Origin: Theropithecus gelada
Lineage: Eukaryota; Chordata; Mammalia; Primates; Cercopithecidae
Direction: 5' to 3'
NCBI RefSeq assembly: GCF_003255815.1
Contig: NC_037673.1
Coordinates: forward strand, 164,041,427 to 164,105,426
Length of the DNA: 64,000 bases
Shown here: piece after piece, positions 33,686-44,525 of the stretch
Numbering within the stretch: position 1 is the stretch's first letter
Layout of the letters: each line of letters begins with the position of its first letter
The notes under the pieces: model-generated
The model's input: the letters and a program-made list of their open reading frames with translations, nothing else
The model's database searches: none
Told to the model about the DNA's origin: nothing
Made by a program: the position numbers and the translations under genes

Positions 33686-33847
33686 ACTACTCTTTTTATC
33701 GTATGTGTATAGAAGGGACAATTACCTATGTGCTTTATACGAGAAGGGGAGGATAATAAAGTCTCCCCCTGTCTTCATATATTGACTGAACCTGGGGGAT
33801 CTCTACCTCTCTGAGTTGACTTGTACAAGTTCAGCATTACTTCCCTG

Positions 33848-34797
33848 TAGTAGTTTTCTATGGCTGCTATGGCAAATTACCACAATAATGTGGCTTTAAA
33901 AACATACATTTATTATCTGAGAGTTTTGGATATGAGAAATCCAAACTGGTTTGATTTGGGCTAAAATCAAGGGGTTGGCAGGACCGGATTTCCTTGCCTT
34001 TTGCAGCTTCCAGAGGTCACCTGCATTCCTTGGATCATGTTCCCTCCTCTGTTTTCAAAGCCAACATCATTAGGCTGGGTCTTTCTCATGCTCCTGTCTA
34101 TGTGGTTCTCTTTTCTGCCTCCCTCTTTCCCTTATAAGAACGCTTATGATTACATTGGGTCCACCTAGATAATCCAGGATAATCTCCCCATCTCAACATC
34201 AGCTGATTGGTAGACTTAATCTCATCTGCAACTTTCATTCTCCCTGGACATCTCTATTCATTTCCCAGGTCTGCAATCCCAAATTACCACAGAATGGGTG
34301 GCTTCAAGCAACAGATGTTTATTGTCTCACAGGTCTAGGGGCTAGAAGTTCAAAGTCAAGGTGTCAGCAGGGCCTTGCTTCCTGAGCCTCTCGGGGAGGA
34401 TGCTTCCTTGTCTCTCCCTAGCTTCTGGTGTTGCCAGAGATTTTTGGTGTTCCCTGGCCTGCAGCTGCAACACTCCACTCTCTCTGCCTGTGTGGTCACA
34501 TGGTGCTGTCCCTGTGTCTCTCTGCATCTTCACGTGGCTGTCCTCTCATAAGGACACCAGTCATTTTGGATTAGGAGCCCACTTGCTCAGTTATGACTTC
34601 ATCTTCACTAGTTACATCTGCAATAACATTATTTCCAAATAAGGTCACATTGTGTGGTCCTAGGGGTTAGGACATCAACATATCTTTGTGGTGGGGAGAC
34701 ACAATTTAACTCATAATATCATGCAACTTAACATATTCACAGGTTCTGGGGATGAGGATGTGGACATCTTCAGGGAGCCATTATCCCACCTACCACA
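33848..34797 (-). mobile_element. MaLR/MLT1-like LTR interrupted by another LTR
   Basis: The left part (33848-34252) reads GTTTTCTATGGCTGCTATGG, GGTTGGCAGGACCGGATTTC, TTACATTGGGTCCACCTAGA. The right part (34731-34797) reads ACATATTCACAGGTTCTGGGG, ATGTGGACATCTTCAGGGAG. Together they make one LTR-like repeat of a type with an AATAAA signal, in minus orientation. About 480 bp of a different LTR-like repeat separates the parts. The family names are tentative. Confidence 0.65.
34253..34730 (-). mobile_element. Second MaLR/MLT1-like LTR, nested
   Basis: CAAATTACCACAGAATGGGTG, AGGTCTAGGGGCTAGAAGTTC, AAGGACACCAGTCATTTTGG, AATAAGGTCACATTGTGTGG and ACACAATTTAACTCATAAT. This is the same family type as 7768-8220 and lies inside the element at 33848-34797. 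Overlapping frames of 93 (+) and 63 (-) codons are within it and not genes. Confidence 0.68.
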
Positions 34798-35655
34798 TCT
34801 CCCTTCACTCCTGATTGGGATGAGAAGATGATAGTGTAGAGTGGATGGAGATAGAGAAACTTATGTTTTTCCCCAACCTCAAGAGGCTAACATCCCAATG
34901 TCCATTACTGCAAGAAAAGGTAGACCCCAAATGACACATGCAGCACAGCTAGACACAGTATTGTCAGAAAGGGTTGTGGTCCACAGGAGTAGGGAAGGGA
35001 GATGGAAAGACAGGAAAACAGGAAGAAATTAAATCCCTACAACATATGGTCAGATCTCATCCCAACTGAGCTTTCATGTAAGGTGTCTGAATCCGTTCTT
35101 GGAAGTGTCTTTTCCCCTCCTGTTCGCTAAAATTTGCTCCATATTGAATTGCTTTTCTCCTCTACACCCCCACCAACCACCAACTCCCTTCAGCTGGCAT
35201 TGGCCTCTGTTCCTCTGCTGATATTTGAAGCATGTGGCTGGGTCTCACTTTCCCAGCAAAATCTTTTGTTCCCCCGTATCGATTCATCAATTATCCACCT
35301 AATCCCCATTCTCCAATCCCTCCCCTTACAACAGAAACAAAAGCAAAAATTAAAAGCATAAACCAAAAGAACAGAACACCTTCAGCCTTCATAGCGTCCC
35401 TGAGAGAGAAAACCCATATATGAACAAGAAAGATGATCTGTTCTCTCTTTCTTTTTCCCTAGGAAAACATACCCAGGATTTTATTTCATGAAAAGATTGC
35501 ATTTCCTTGATTGGGAGGGTATTTACTCTTCCAAAATAGACTTGCTGTTAAGTAATCGTGTCCATGCAAGTGACATGGTATATGAGTGAGAAATGTGGGC
35601 AATAGGTATATTTGATTATCCACACTGCTATCTTTTCTGACTGACCTTAAAGAAG
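34798..35655. other. Unique sequence, no gene seen
   Basis: No repeat recognised; frames of 63-75 codons have no domain features. Confidence 0.5.
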
Positions 35656-35832
35656 CTATTTGGTCTCCTTGGGCCTAAGTTTCCTTATCTGTAAAATGAG
35701 GATTTTAAAAAGGACCTAATTTATAGGTTTGTGATGAGGATGAAAGAAGCTAATAACAGATATCGAGCATGTGCCGGGTGCCAGGTACTGTGCTCAACAC
35801 TTTTCATGGATGATCGCATGACTTTGTGTTAT
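35656..35832. mobile_element. Two abutting MIR fragments in opposite orientation
   Basis: GCCTAAGTTTCCTTATCTG and TAAAATGAGGATTTTAAAAAG (35670-35715) read as MIR plus strand. ATCGAGCATGTGCCGGGTGCC and AGGTACTGTGCTCAACACT (35760-35802) read as the MIR minus-strand beginning. Confidence 0.7.
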
Positions 35833-36865
35833 GTCCATTAGCACAGGGTCTGAGGCTTCGCCAGCAGTCAAAGAATCATCACTCTTTTTGTGAGTACACG
35901 GCTTGCTTTATCCAGTCTGCCGCTGGAAGCAAAATATTCTTTCTGTCCTGGATGTCCAGTCTTGGAACCAGCTCCGAATCCATTGAAAGGCCCCCAGTGT
36001 CTCTAGGGGGTTGGTACCTTCAGACATTATTGTACTACATTTTTGTTCAATGAGTCAGAGTCAAAGGACTTAGTTGGTGAAAAATTTAAATCAGATCGGT
36101 GAGAAGCAGCAATCTTCATCTCCCCCACTGCTCGGCGCTGCACCTTTGCCACCAGGTCAGGGAAATCATCAGTCCTGGGGAGCAACTACAAAGCTGTTTC
36201 CAGAGCCAATTTCCTGCTGAACTGTGTGTTACACTCTTAGCAACATTCCAAAAATTATACTCACTTCAAAGCCAGCTTTGATCTGGCCCCCCTCCCTCCC
36301 TTCTCCCCCAGCCTTTGCCGAGGAGCGCATCTCCAGGAGTAGAGTTCACCTTGAAAGGCTGAGACGCCTGTGAGCAGAGCTCGGATCTTCCTGAGAGGAA
36401 GGGAGGGAGGCCCCAGAACCAAAAAAAAAAAAGTAAAGAAAAGAAAATCCGTGGGAGGCCTCACTTATTCTCTGTGGCCCACTGCCCTTGCCTTGGCAGC
36501 TCAGTTCCTTCTTGGGGTGAGCAAAACCACCAGCCCAGGCTCTGCCCTCCACAGAACAGCAGCAGCCACAGCTGATCTCAGCATTGTTGCCCTCACGTGG
36601 TTTTGGTGTTGTTGCTTAAACAGGGAGCTGCTTTGGGTTTCTCACTCAGAGCTGCATTGGGAGGCGTGTAAGCATCACCCAGGGCTAGGGCAGGAAGGAA
36701 AAGCTTGCCCCGAAGGGGAGACACTGTACCAGTGCCTTTCAGGGAAAGGCCTTTGTTTGATACTGTCAGGCATCAGATGCACCTGACAATTTTTTGAAAG
36801 GAGGAATTCTTGCAGCAGCTCCTCTTTCCTTCATTTTACCCACTCCCTTTCCCTCACTCCTAGAT
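35833..36865. other. Unique sequence, slightly GC-richer, no gene called
   Basis: A 138-codon plus frame at 36370-36786 overlaps 67- and 68-codon minus frames. Its first 30 residues come from an A-rich run (TKKKKVKKRK) and the rest has no domain. Pyrimidine-rich CCCCCCTCCCTCCCTTCTCC at 36288-36307 precedes an AG, so an acceptor is conceivable, but I cannot define an exon. Confidence 0.45.
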
Positions 36866-36960
36866 TACAATGTGGAAACTGAGGTACACTAAGAGACTTG
36901 CTCACCAAACAAGATGCCTGTGGATTCCGGAGTGATTCGCAAATCCCAGTTCTAGCCCGA
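36866..36960 (-). mobile_element. MIR SINE fragment
   Basis: ACAATGTGGAAACTGAGGTAC, CTAAGAGACTTGCTCACC and CGCAAATCCCAGTTCTAGCC resemble the MIR minus-strand core. Confidence 0.6.
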
Positions 36961-37615
36961 GAGAAAATTCCCTCAGAAGCCGAGCAAAAAGAAAGGGGCA
37001 ATTAGCTGCAAATGCCTCATGCATGGATGTGGTGCTGGAGTCTCAGGGGGTTGTAGGGATTGGGTGCTCTAAACCCACTAGATGTGCCACGCTGGCTTCA
37101 TTTGTGATTTGGGAATCCTGGGGTTTCCCTAGGCAGGGAGTTTTTTAAATAATAGTTACCAAGTTTGAGGAATGTATTTCCACCTATTTGGGAGTTGGAG
37201 AAAGGGTGTGTCATGACAGCCTGGAGGAGGAGCAAAGTGCTGCCACCCGCTTGCTTGTGACCTTGAAAACCCCACCTCACCTGTCTAAGTCTTAGGGTCC
37301 TTGCCCAGAAAATGGGGATTTTGTGGTGAGGATGAGTGATAAAAATCCATGTAAAGCACTTCTCCCTGTAACTGACACAGTTCTTGCCCCACAAGTTCAT
37401 AGGTGAGTTGGAGTGAGTCAAGAAGCCTTCACTGAAAGGGGTCTCACGCTTGTCTGTCTCCCTAGTATGTCGCCTTGCCTTTGATGGAGATTCAAAGTGC
37501 ATTGACTAGATTGAGTGACCTTAAAGGTAATAGTTCAACGTGCTGAGGGAAGTCTCCATAAGGGAACCTTGTGACAAAGTATTGTGTAAAATAAAGAATC
37601 TGTGTAACCACCCCA
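36961..37615. other. Unique sequence with a MIR scrap
   Basis: A MIR-like piece at about 37275-37365 (GTCTAAGTCTTAGGGTCC, AGAAAATGGGGATTTTGTGG). The 134-codon minus frame at 37098-37502 is antisense to it and shows no domain. Confidence 0.5.
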
Positions 37616-37682
37616 ATATTATTCTACTATTATCATTATTGGTTCTTATTATTATTGGTTATTATTATTATTACTATTTTTG
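37616..37682. repeat. (TTA)n-type imperfect repeat
   Basis: TATTATTCTACTATTATCATT, then TTATTATTATTGG and TTATTATTATTATTACT. AT-rich trinucleotide patch with several interruptions. Confidence 0.85.
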
Positions 37683-37849
37683 GCTATAATGGACAACAAT
37701 AACAGCAACACTGCTTACTGACGTATGACATTTAGTACAGTACTTAGCACAAAGTTAGTGCTCTGTGAAGGTTAAACAATAGTGAGAAAGAAACACTGCC
37801 TGCTTTTCAAAACATTGATTTCTACATGCAGTTTTTAGCCTTGCATCTG

Positions 37850-38460
37850 TGAGATCATGATGGGTTTATTTATATTTCTCTTTTTATGAAAGCATAGCGG
37901 TCGCGTTGAGTGAATACAAACAGTTACCATAGGTCCTTAAAAAGGAGCTCTGAGATGTGTATTGAGCGAGCGCTGAACATTTTCAGGATGTGGCTGGTTC
38001 CCTGGGGCCCACTGCATCAGGCTGACCATTCTGGGAATTAATAGCCACCCTGACACTTGAAGCCCATCAGGAATGAGATGCTCGCCTCGTCTGGGAGGAT
38101 GGTGGGACATGTTACCACCTGCACATCTCCCTATAAGCTCTTACCTGCCGAATTAGCAAGCTGCAGCTATTATGTTAGACAGAGCCACAGCTGAGCCCGC
38201 AGTTTGATTTTTGTCACAATAAAGGCAGGACTGGAATTGACACTGGAGTAATTAGGAATGAATTCTCAGATCTTGACTTATCAAGCACACTGCCAGGGAG
38301 GGAGACAGGAGCCGTGTGGCAGTGTTTTGGAAGCTGAGATGGTGACCTTGCAGGCTGACCTCACTCTTAATCTTTCTATTAGAGAGACCAGTAAGCATTT
38401 GGCCAGCACCTCCTGTTAGGCTGACAACCAGAGCAGTTCGTTTGGGGTTGGATTTTTTTC
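37850..38460. other. Repeat-free block, candidate conserved non-coding element
   Basis: No mobile element recognised. The base order is complex, with CpGs (AGCGGTCGCGTTGAG, GAGCGAGCGCTGAAC) kept in an AT-rich setting and motifs such as GGAGTAATTAGGAATG and GGAATTAATAGCC. A minus frame of 83 codons (38252-38503) starts in the poly-T run and is not credible. Confidence 0.4.
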
Positions 38461-38463
38461 TCC

Positions 38464-38488
38464 TTTTTTTTTTTTTTTTTTTTTTTTT
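38464..38488. repeat. Orphan poly-T run
   Basis: Twenty-five T residues followed by GTAGCCTGTAGGCAC. No Alu, L1 or mRNA-like body adjoins it. Confidence 0.92.
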
Positions 38489-38559
38489 GTAGCCTGTAGG
38501 CACTTAGAAGAAAAAGGAGCAGGAGAATGGAGCCAATATGGGAAGCAAAGTTACCACGG

Positions 38560-39890
38560 GGACAAAATGTTCTTCCGAGCAGCTTGAAATGAGCATAATT
38601 TTGGAGAATTTCTGCAATAGCGAGTTAATTCATAATTGGGTTTGCTGAGCAATCAACAATGTGTTGCTTGTATTTTCATATGCTGGGAGCATATGACTCC
38701 GTGTGTGCGCTGTGTGTGTATTATAATGCTCCAGTACTTTGATACTTCACTAATGTGCAATCTCTATTTCTTGCTTTTGTCTGGGGGCCTCTCATATTAC
38801 ATTTAGATTGTATCCTTTATCATCCCAAATTGACATTTATGCTTTTACTTCTATTGTTTCCCTAGCTTCTCCCTGGTATGGATCAACAATTTGTTTTAAT
38901 CTGTGTCACTTCTCTTATCTCCCTCGACACAGAGGAGCAGTCATTTTGCACCGCCATCCGCCTACAGAGGTTGTGCTGTCGAGAGTGTGGTGGGGTCCCT
39001 CACCCTCTCCCCACTGTCTAAAGTGCTGGCGAATGTTAATTGCTTTTCCAGTTAGTTTATAAGAATGCAGAAACCGCTGAATGCAGCTTGACTGGTTTTG
39101 ATGAAAGTAATGGAATGCTAGTGCCTATGAATAAATAAATCTGATTTACATAGAGGACTATTGTGGTATTGGGTAGGAAGCCTCCGAATGCAAGCAAATT
39201 ATAGTTTAAGGACACATTATTCCTTGGCTTTCATTCTAAGTAAAGGAGAAGAGCTCAGGTTTCCTTGGGTTCCCAGAGCGGGAGGCGAAGAGGTAACCTC
39301 TTGGCCTGAGAGGAAAAATGCTTTCTGAGAGCAGCGTTGATCTGAAACTTAAGGGGGATGCACTTTGTTTGGAAAGAAGCTGTGTGTCTAGGTCTCACTT
39401 CCTGAAATTCCCTTACAGAAAGCATAGAGAATAGCAAGTGGTGAAGAATTTATGAGAAGCAAACTGAAAATGTGTGAGTGCCTATCAGAGTGCTTTGGTG
39501 GAATAACCGGAGAACACTCTTAGAGGAAGACGGGATCACAACCATCATGACATCCAGTTTTATTTGTGTTTCCTAAATTCCCACAAGAATGTGTAGCCAC
39601 TAGAACTGGAATAAGGCAAGACATTCTTTTTTTCAGACGAGAAAAGGCAAGTGTGGTAGAATTAAGAGGACTCACATCAGGGCATCTGCATTTTGGAGTG
39701 CCTGAGGATTGTTCTGGGATGAGTCCATCTGGCAGGAAAGGAGATGGGAATAGAGAGGCTATGGGAGGCACAATTCAAGTAGATGCTTAGACTAAAAAAG
39801 CAAAACTGCTACGTTTTAGAAGTGACCCTACTGGTGGCTTCCAATAAATGAATAAGGATTAAACACCAAAATTAAATCACTTAAAAAATA
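38560..39890. other. Repeat-free block, possible regulatory DNA, no gene seen
   Basis: The part at 38570-38760 is AT-rich but not simple, with TAAT motifs (GTTAATTCATAATTGGG) and POU- or SOX-like strings (CATATGCTGGGAGCATATG, AACAATG). Frames of 60-84 codons further right lack domains. No element recognised up to the AluS at 39899. Confidence 0.42.
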
Positions 39891-39898
39891 TTTGTATG

Positions 39899-40185
39899 GG
39901 CCAGGCGCGGCGGCTCATGCCTGTAATCCCAGCAGATTGGGAGGCCAAGGAGGGTGGATCATCTGAGGTCAGGAGTTCTTGACCAGCCTGGCCAACATGG
40001 TGAAACCCTGTCTCTACTAAAAATGTATATATACAAAAACTAGCTGGGCGTAGTGGCAGGCACCTGTAATCCCAGCTACTCAGGAGGCTGAGGCAGGAGA
40101 ATTGCTTGAACCCGGGAGGTAGAGGTTGCAGTGAGCTGAGGTCGTGTCACTGTACTGCAGCCTGGGCAACAAGAGCGAAACTCCA

Positions 40186-40232
<47 letters not shown>
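39899..40232 (+). mobile_element. AluS with (CA)n tail
   Basis: GGCCAGGCGCGGCGGCTCATG to GAGCGAAACTCCAT (about 40186). An extra GTATATATAC-like insertion lies in the middle A-rich linker. The 3' tail has been replaced by CA units (40187-40232). Frames of 94 (-) and 98 (+) codons span the Alu end. Confidence 0.95.
40187..40232. repeat. (CA)n microsatellite, 23 units
   Basis: Forty-six bp of pure CA grown from an Alu tail. Probably highly variable in length. Confidence 0.97.
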
Positions 40233-40234
<2 letters not shown>

Positions 40235-40277
40235 TTGCATGGGCCAGGTACTATTGTAATTGCATGGGCCAGGTACT
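40233..40277. repeat. 25-bp tandem duplication
   Basis: AATTGCATGGGCCAGGTACT occurs at 40233-40252 and again at 40258-40277, a 25-bp period with identical first 20 bases. The second copy continues into L2-like sequence. Confidence 0.93.
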
Positions 40278-40390
40278 GTGATGCTGAGGGCACAGCGGCA
40301 AATAAAGCCAAGTTGCAGACTGTGTGGGACACTTATATTATCACAACCAGCTCTCAGCAAATTCTAAACTCTAAGGAGATAAATAATTGG
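40262..40390 (-). mobile_element. L2 LINE fragment
   Basis: GGGCCAGGTACTGTGATGCTG and GGCACAGCGGCAAATAAAGC match the L2 minus-strand start (gccaggcactgtgctaggcgctgg, atacagcagtgaacaaaac). Confidence 0.7.
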
Positions 40391-41195
40391 GGGAGATCTT
40401 GAAACTTGACTACAGGCTTAACAGGGTAAGATTGCCAGAAAACAGGAACAGTTTTCTCTGTATTTAGTGCCATTCACAACATAACAGCATCCACAGTGAC
40501 TAAGCAAACAGCCCAGAGGAGCAAGGGTCTGAGTTAGGAGTTAAGTAAGAATCAGCAACAATAAAAACGAACACCTGACATATTTTGCCCATTCCAGGGT
40601 CCTCTGTCTATAATTATGTTTGAAATTAGGTTATTATCCTCTCTCACCCATTCTTATCTCCCAAGGTCTTCTTAATCATTTCTCGGGTCCTGATGATGTG
40701 TCAATAGGCTATGGATTAAATATGAAATTACTGCAAATCTCAAGCACCCAAAGATTTATGGACTGAGACTTAGGCCTTATATCAAATCAACCATCTAAGA
40801 AAATATACGATTTCACCATAATATTAAAAATTACTGGCAGCGTCTTCATCTTATCCGATTGGTGTTGTCCTGATGATAAGCTCCAGTAAGCAGAGAGAGA
40901 AATTGTGTGATAAATTATGGAACAGACATTGAAAAATATATTTATTACATTTGGATGTGCAAGGATTTCACTCGCTGTGTACGGAAAAAAAAAAAAGAGT
41001 TTGTGTTTTAATGCCTACTTTGGTTCCAAATATTCTACAGTCCCTAAAGACTAGCTGATCTTCTGTTGGCCTCATTCACAGGAGTTGAGTGCGTAGGTGG
41101 GAAAACTACGTAGTAATTACAATGAAAGTATTTGTTCTAAAAGAAAGAGTTTCCTGGTCAATGTGAAGAATATCCACAGAGAGGAGAATCTAGGT
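40391..41195. other. Unique sequence, no gene seen
   Basis: No repeat recognised except a 12-14-nt A run near 40985. Confidence 0.5.
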
Positions 41196-41197
41196 CC

Positions 41198-41335
41198 TTG
41201 TTTCTCAAAGTATTGTCCATGAACCAGCACACTGGCAGTCCCTGCGAGCTTTCGAGAAATGTATACTCCCTGAATTAAAGTCAGGCTCTTAACAAGACCC
41301 CCAGGTGATACATAACTGTTTGAAAAACGAGAAGA
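41198..41335 (-). mobile_element. MER5-type hAT fragment
   Basis: TTGTTTCTCAAAGTATTGTCC, GAACCAGCACACTGGCAG and AAGACCCCCAGGTGATACAT match the complement of MER5 with an internal deletion. Confidence 0.78.
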
Positions 41336-41449
41336 ACATACTATGATAGACAGGAAGCCAGACAGGAAGACAGAAGTTCTTAATGTATCTCAGGGAGGGT
41401 GCCCGATGGGAGGCATGACAGAAATTATATTAATAATAAAAATAAAACA

Positions 41450-41690
41450 ATTAAAATCGTGGTTAATGTTTATTAAGCACTTATGAACAGACATTGTACA
41501 AAGATTACTTGACCTCATGAAATCTTCATGAAGACAGCCCTGTGGGAATACTAGTATTATCCCAACTTTACAAATACAAAGATGAAGGCTGAGAGGATTA
41601 TAGAACTTTCTCTGGGTACCAAAGCTTTGCAAGTAGCAGAGCCAGGATGCACAATCACACCTATCTGATTTCTTATTCACTTCAGTGAAG
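41450..41690 (-). mobile_element. MIR SINE
   Basis: ATGTTTATTAAGCACTTATG, ACTTGACCTCATGAAATC, TACTAGTATTATCCCAAC, GATGAAGGCTGAGAGGATT and GCAAGTAGCAGAGCCAGGAT follow the MIR minus-strand order. A 96-codon minus frame (41390-41680) crosses it. Confidence 0.85.
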
Positions 41691-42020
41691 TCTCATGAGT
41701 CAGAAACTCTAGTGGATAGGGTCAACCATATTGGAGGGACACGTTGAAATATCAAGAAAAAAGAATCATGAAGTAAGTACTGTCTTTGTATAGAAGGAGA
41801 AAAGGAAAACTGGCAAAATGGTCTTTTAGGTTCTACTAGCATATGCCTCCCTTTGAAATCCCCAGCTAGAAACTTGCAGCCATCCTTGGTTCTTCTTGTT
41901 CCTCATGGTCTATATCCATGAGATTTCTGATTTCTGTCATGTCCCCTCCTTAGTGTACATTGACTGTGTCCCTGGCTCTTGAATTGCACCTGTTGTCATA
42001 GTTCAGACCTCATCATCAGT
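41691..42020. other. Unique sequence, no gene seen
   Basis: No frame or repeat recognised in about 330 bp. Confidence 0.4.
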
Positions 42021-42600
42021 AGCTGGGTCTTGAGCAACATCCTCCAAATTGGCCCCTGCAGCTCTATACTCTCCCTTTTCCAGCCCCTCTACCGTGAATC
42101 ACTACGATCTCCCTAGAACCCAATCCAACCATGTTCATTTTCTGTCTGACTCTGTGCTAGATGCTGATAAAACACACACCCCGCCCTCAAGGAAGCAACA
42201 AGCTCAGGGAAAGTCCTCCCACTCTGTCTGGTCTACCACTCCACTCCCATTTCACCTTCCTCTCTCTGTGCTTGCACACATCAGTCTTGTGTTTGTCCTC
42301 ATACGTATCGCTTACAGGTGAGCAGAAATCAAGCACAGCACCTGGCTCTCAGCCACTTCCTGCTTTTCCTCAGTCACTGTCTTTCCACTGCCCAGGACGT
42401 TCTCTCCTCCTTAATTATCCTGTGAACAACAACCCATCCTTCAAGGGCCAGCTCAGCTGTGCCCGCCTCTGCGAAGCCTCGTCCTTAGCCTTACCTCGGT
42501 GTAAGCACTCACTTCCTTCCCTTTCACATCCATCAGCATTTGTCTTCCTTGTTTATTGCTCCTCCTAGACCAGGGTGTGGATTCCCATCGTGTACCTGGA
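42021..42600 (+). mobile_element. L2 LINE with foreign middle segment
   Basis: CCAGCCCCTCTACCGTGAATC, TTTCCACTGCCCAGGACGTT, CATCCTTCAAGGGCCAGCTC, TCTGCGAAGCCTCGTCCTTA and TTGTTTATTGCTCCTCC are L2 plus-strand motifs. The stretch 42160-42352 fits L2 poorly and contains a segment repeated at 43859-43932. Frames of 90 and 135 codons (42049-42568) have no protein domain I recognise. Confidence 0.7.
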
Positions 42601-42737
42601 ACAAAAAAAGGGCAATGAGACAATAGAATGGCTTACAGGCTGAAAACCTGAACTTTCAAACCTGTTGTTGGGTTTAAGACAGTTTAGATGCCTCTCTGCA
42701 GTGCCTCTGTCTCTTATACTCTAATCAAATCCATGAG

Positions 42738-43034
42738 GGCCAGGTGCAGTGGCTCACGTCTGTAATCCCAGCACTTTGGGAGGCCAAGGCAGGTGGATCA
42801 CCTGAGGTCAGGAGTTTGAGACCAGCCTGGGCAACATGGCAAAACCCCATCTCTACTAAAAATACAAAAAATTAACTGGGCATGGTGGCGTGTAGTCCCA
42901 GCTACTCAGGATACTGAGGCAAGAGGATCACTTGAACCCGAGAGGTGGAGGTTGCAGTGAGCTGAGATCACATCACTGCATTCTAGCCTGGGCAAGAGTA
43001 AGACTCTGTCTCCAAAAAAGAAAAAAGAAAAAAA
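42738..43034 (+). mobile_element. AluS full-length
   Basis: GGCCAGGTGCAGTGGCTCACG to GACTCTGTCTCCAAAAAAG. CACCTGAGGTCAGGAGTTTGAG is the AluS state; numerous point changes and a small deletion (GGTGGCGTGTAGTCCC). Flanks AAATCCATGAG and AAAACCATGGG are similar and may be the decayed target duplication. Confidence 0.94.
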
Positions 43035-43317
43035 CCATGGGAAGAGGTTATAGAATGTTTTCAGGCTTTAATTTACGATCCAAGCACACCACCTGGTCTA
43101 CCTGCCACCTCTGTGCCAACAGCCTTGTTTGCATCTGAATAGAAATAGGATTAATTGATGCATAAATAATTTAAATTACCTATATAATCTCAGAACCTCT
43201 GCTGCTGAGGTAGAAAGACTGCTTGGGTGACTTCAAATCAGAATTATGTCCCCAGGGGGTAGTTGTCAGATTCAGTCCACACTTGAGGTCCTAGTCATGT
43301 CTGGTCTGTATGGTAAA

Positions 43318-43500
43318 TGAATGCCACATGTATTAGCTCATTGATTTCTCCTAGTAGCCCTGTAAATTAAGTGTTTTAACTTCCATTTTACAGATAAGCA
43401 AATCAGGGCCCTGGATCTATTGAATACTCTGCCCACATAGCTCCCTCCCACACTCGAAAGTGGGAGAGTTGGGCATTAACTCTTGGGCAGGAAGCCTAGG
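43318..43500 (-). mobile_element. MIR SINE
   Basis: ACATGTATTAGCTCATTGAT, AGTAGCCCTGTAAATTAAGTG and TTCCATTTTACAGATAAGC match the MIR minus-strand consensus; the right part is diverged. Confidence 0.8.
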
Positions 43501-44507
43501 ATCTCCCGCTGTCCTATGCTGCCCCACCCAGAACGAACTCTTTTTCCTGGCCATTACCTTTCTGTCAAACGTTCTCAGGGTGCATGTGCATTGAAATAAA
43601 GAGATAAGGTGTGACTGTCAAGCAGAAACATGCCAGCGTAAAGCATACATGAAAGTCTATCTTAATGCTTTTCAATCGTGCCCATGGTGTGAGCATGCCT
43701 TTGTGTTTATATGTGTGACCAGTTGTCAGTGCTGACAAAGAGTGCCCAAGTCCCTGGTCTCCTTATTTCTGTTTTCTTATTGCTTAAATAGACCATGTGG
43801 AGGACAGGATGCTTCATTTTAGCTCAGGGATCTGGTTGCATCATCTCCCCACATCCAAACATCAGTCCCATATCTGTCTTCATGCATATTCCTTACAGGT
43901 GAGCAAAATCAGGTGCAGTTTTTGGCTCTAAGGCCCAGTTAGCTGAACACAGATGACAGGCGAAGTGCTCTTGCTGACTCCTCTGTCAGTGTCGTGGGGA
44001 CCAGCTCTGATCCATTTCTGTCCATGAGCGCTTGCCAGGAACCATTCAGGCGAGTCAATAGGATGCCCATTGATGGGCCAAACGTTGTTTTTCTCGACAG
44101 GAGCATGCAGAGTAGGCAAGAATGTCCAACTGGCTGTGTCTGACCTGTCAGCCAATTTTTATCTCTCCAGGCAATAGCTTTAAAATGGTAAAATATCTGG
44201 AGTTCATGACACAGGTTAGCACTTCTTTCAACCCAAGGTGGCAGCAGCATGAAGAAAGCATTCATCAAAACCAAAAGGACTCCACTGAAATGGATACATC
44301 AGAAACACATGAAACTTATTTCTCAGCACCCTTTGTCAAAGTGAAGTGGGAGGACCACCTCCATTAGAAGCACCTGGAGAGCTTGAGATTGCACGTCTCG
44401 TCAAAGGTTCCACCTAGAGGCAAAACCTGGGGCTTTAACTGAGGTCTGACTTCATGTCTAATTAATATTACAAAATGTGTCTCAAGATCCTCTTTCTACC
44501 ATGCTTC
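43501..44507. other. Unique sequence, one shared segment, no gene seen
   Basis: The segment 43859-43932 matches 42278-42352 at about three quarters of positions. Overlapping frames of 75, 111 (-) and 81 (+) codons at 43928-44367 have no domain. An A18 run closes the stretch. Confidence 0.5.
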
Positions 44508-44525
44508 AAAAAAAAAAAAAAAAAA
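44508..44525. repeat. Poly-A run
   Basis: Eighteen A residues directly before a 77-bp L1P segment. They may belong to that segment's junction rather than to a retroposon tail on the left. Confidence 0.88.

Noticed and set aside
36370..36786. 138-codon plus frame in a slightly GC-rich stretch
   Set aside because: The start is an A-run-derived Lys/Arg string and no domain follows. Minus frames overlap its left end.
42161..42568. 135-codon plus frame
   Set aside because: Mostly within an L2 fragment; no recognisable domain and a conflicting 90-codon frame overlaps it.
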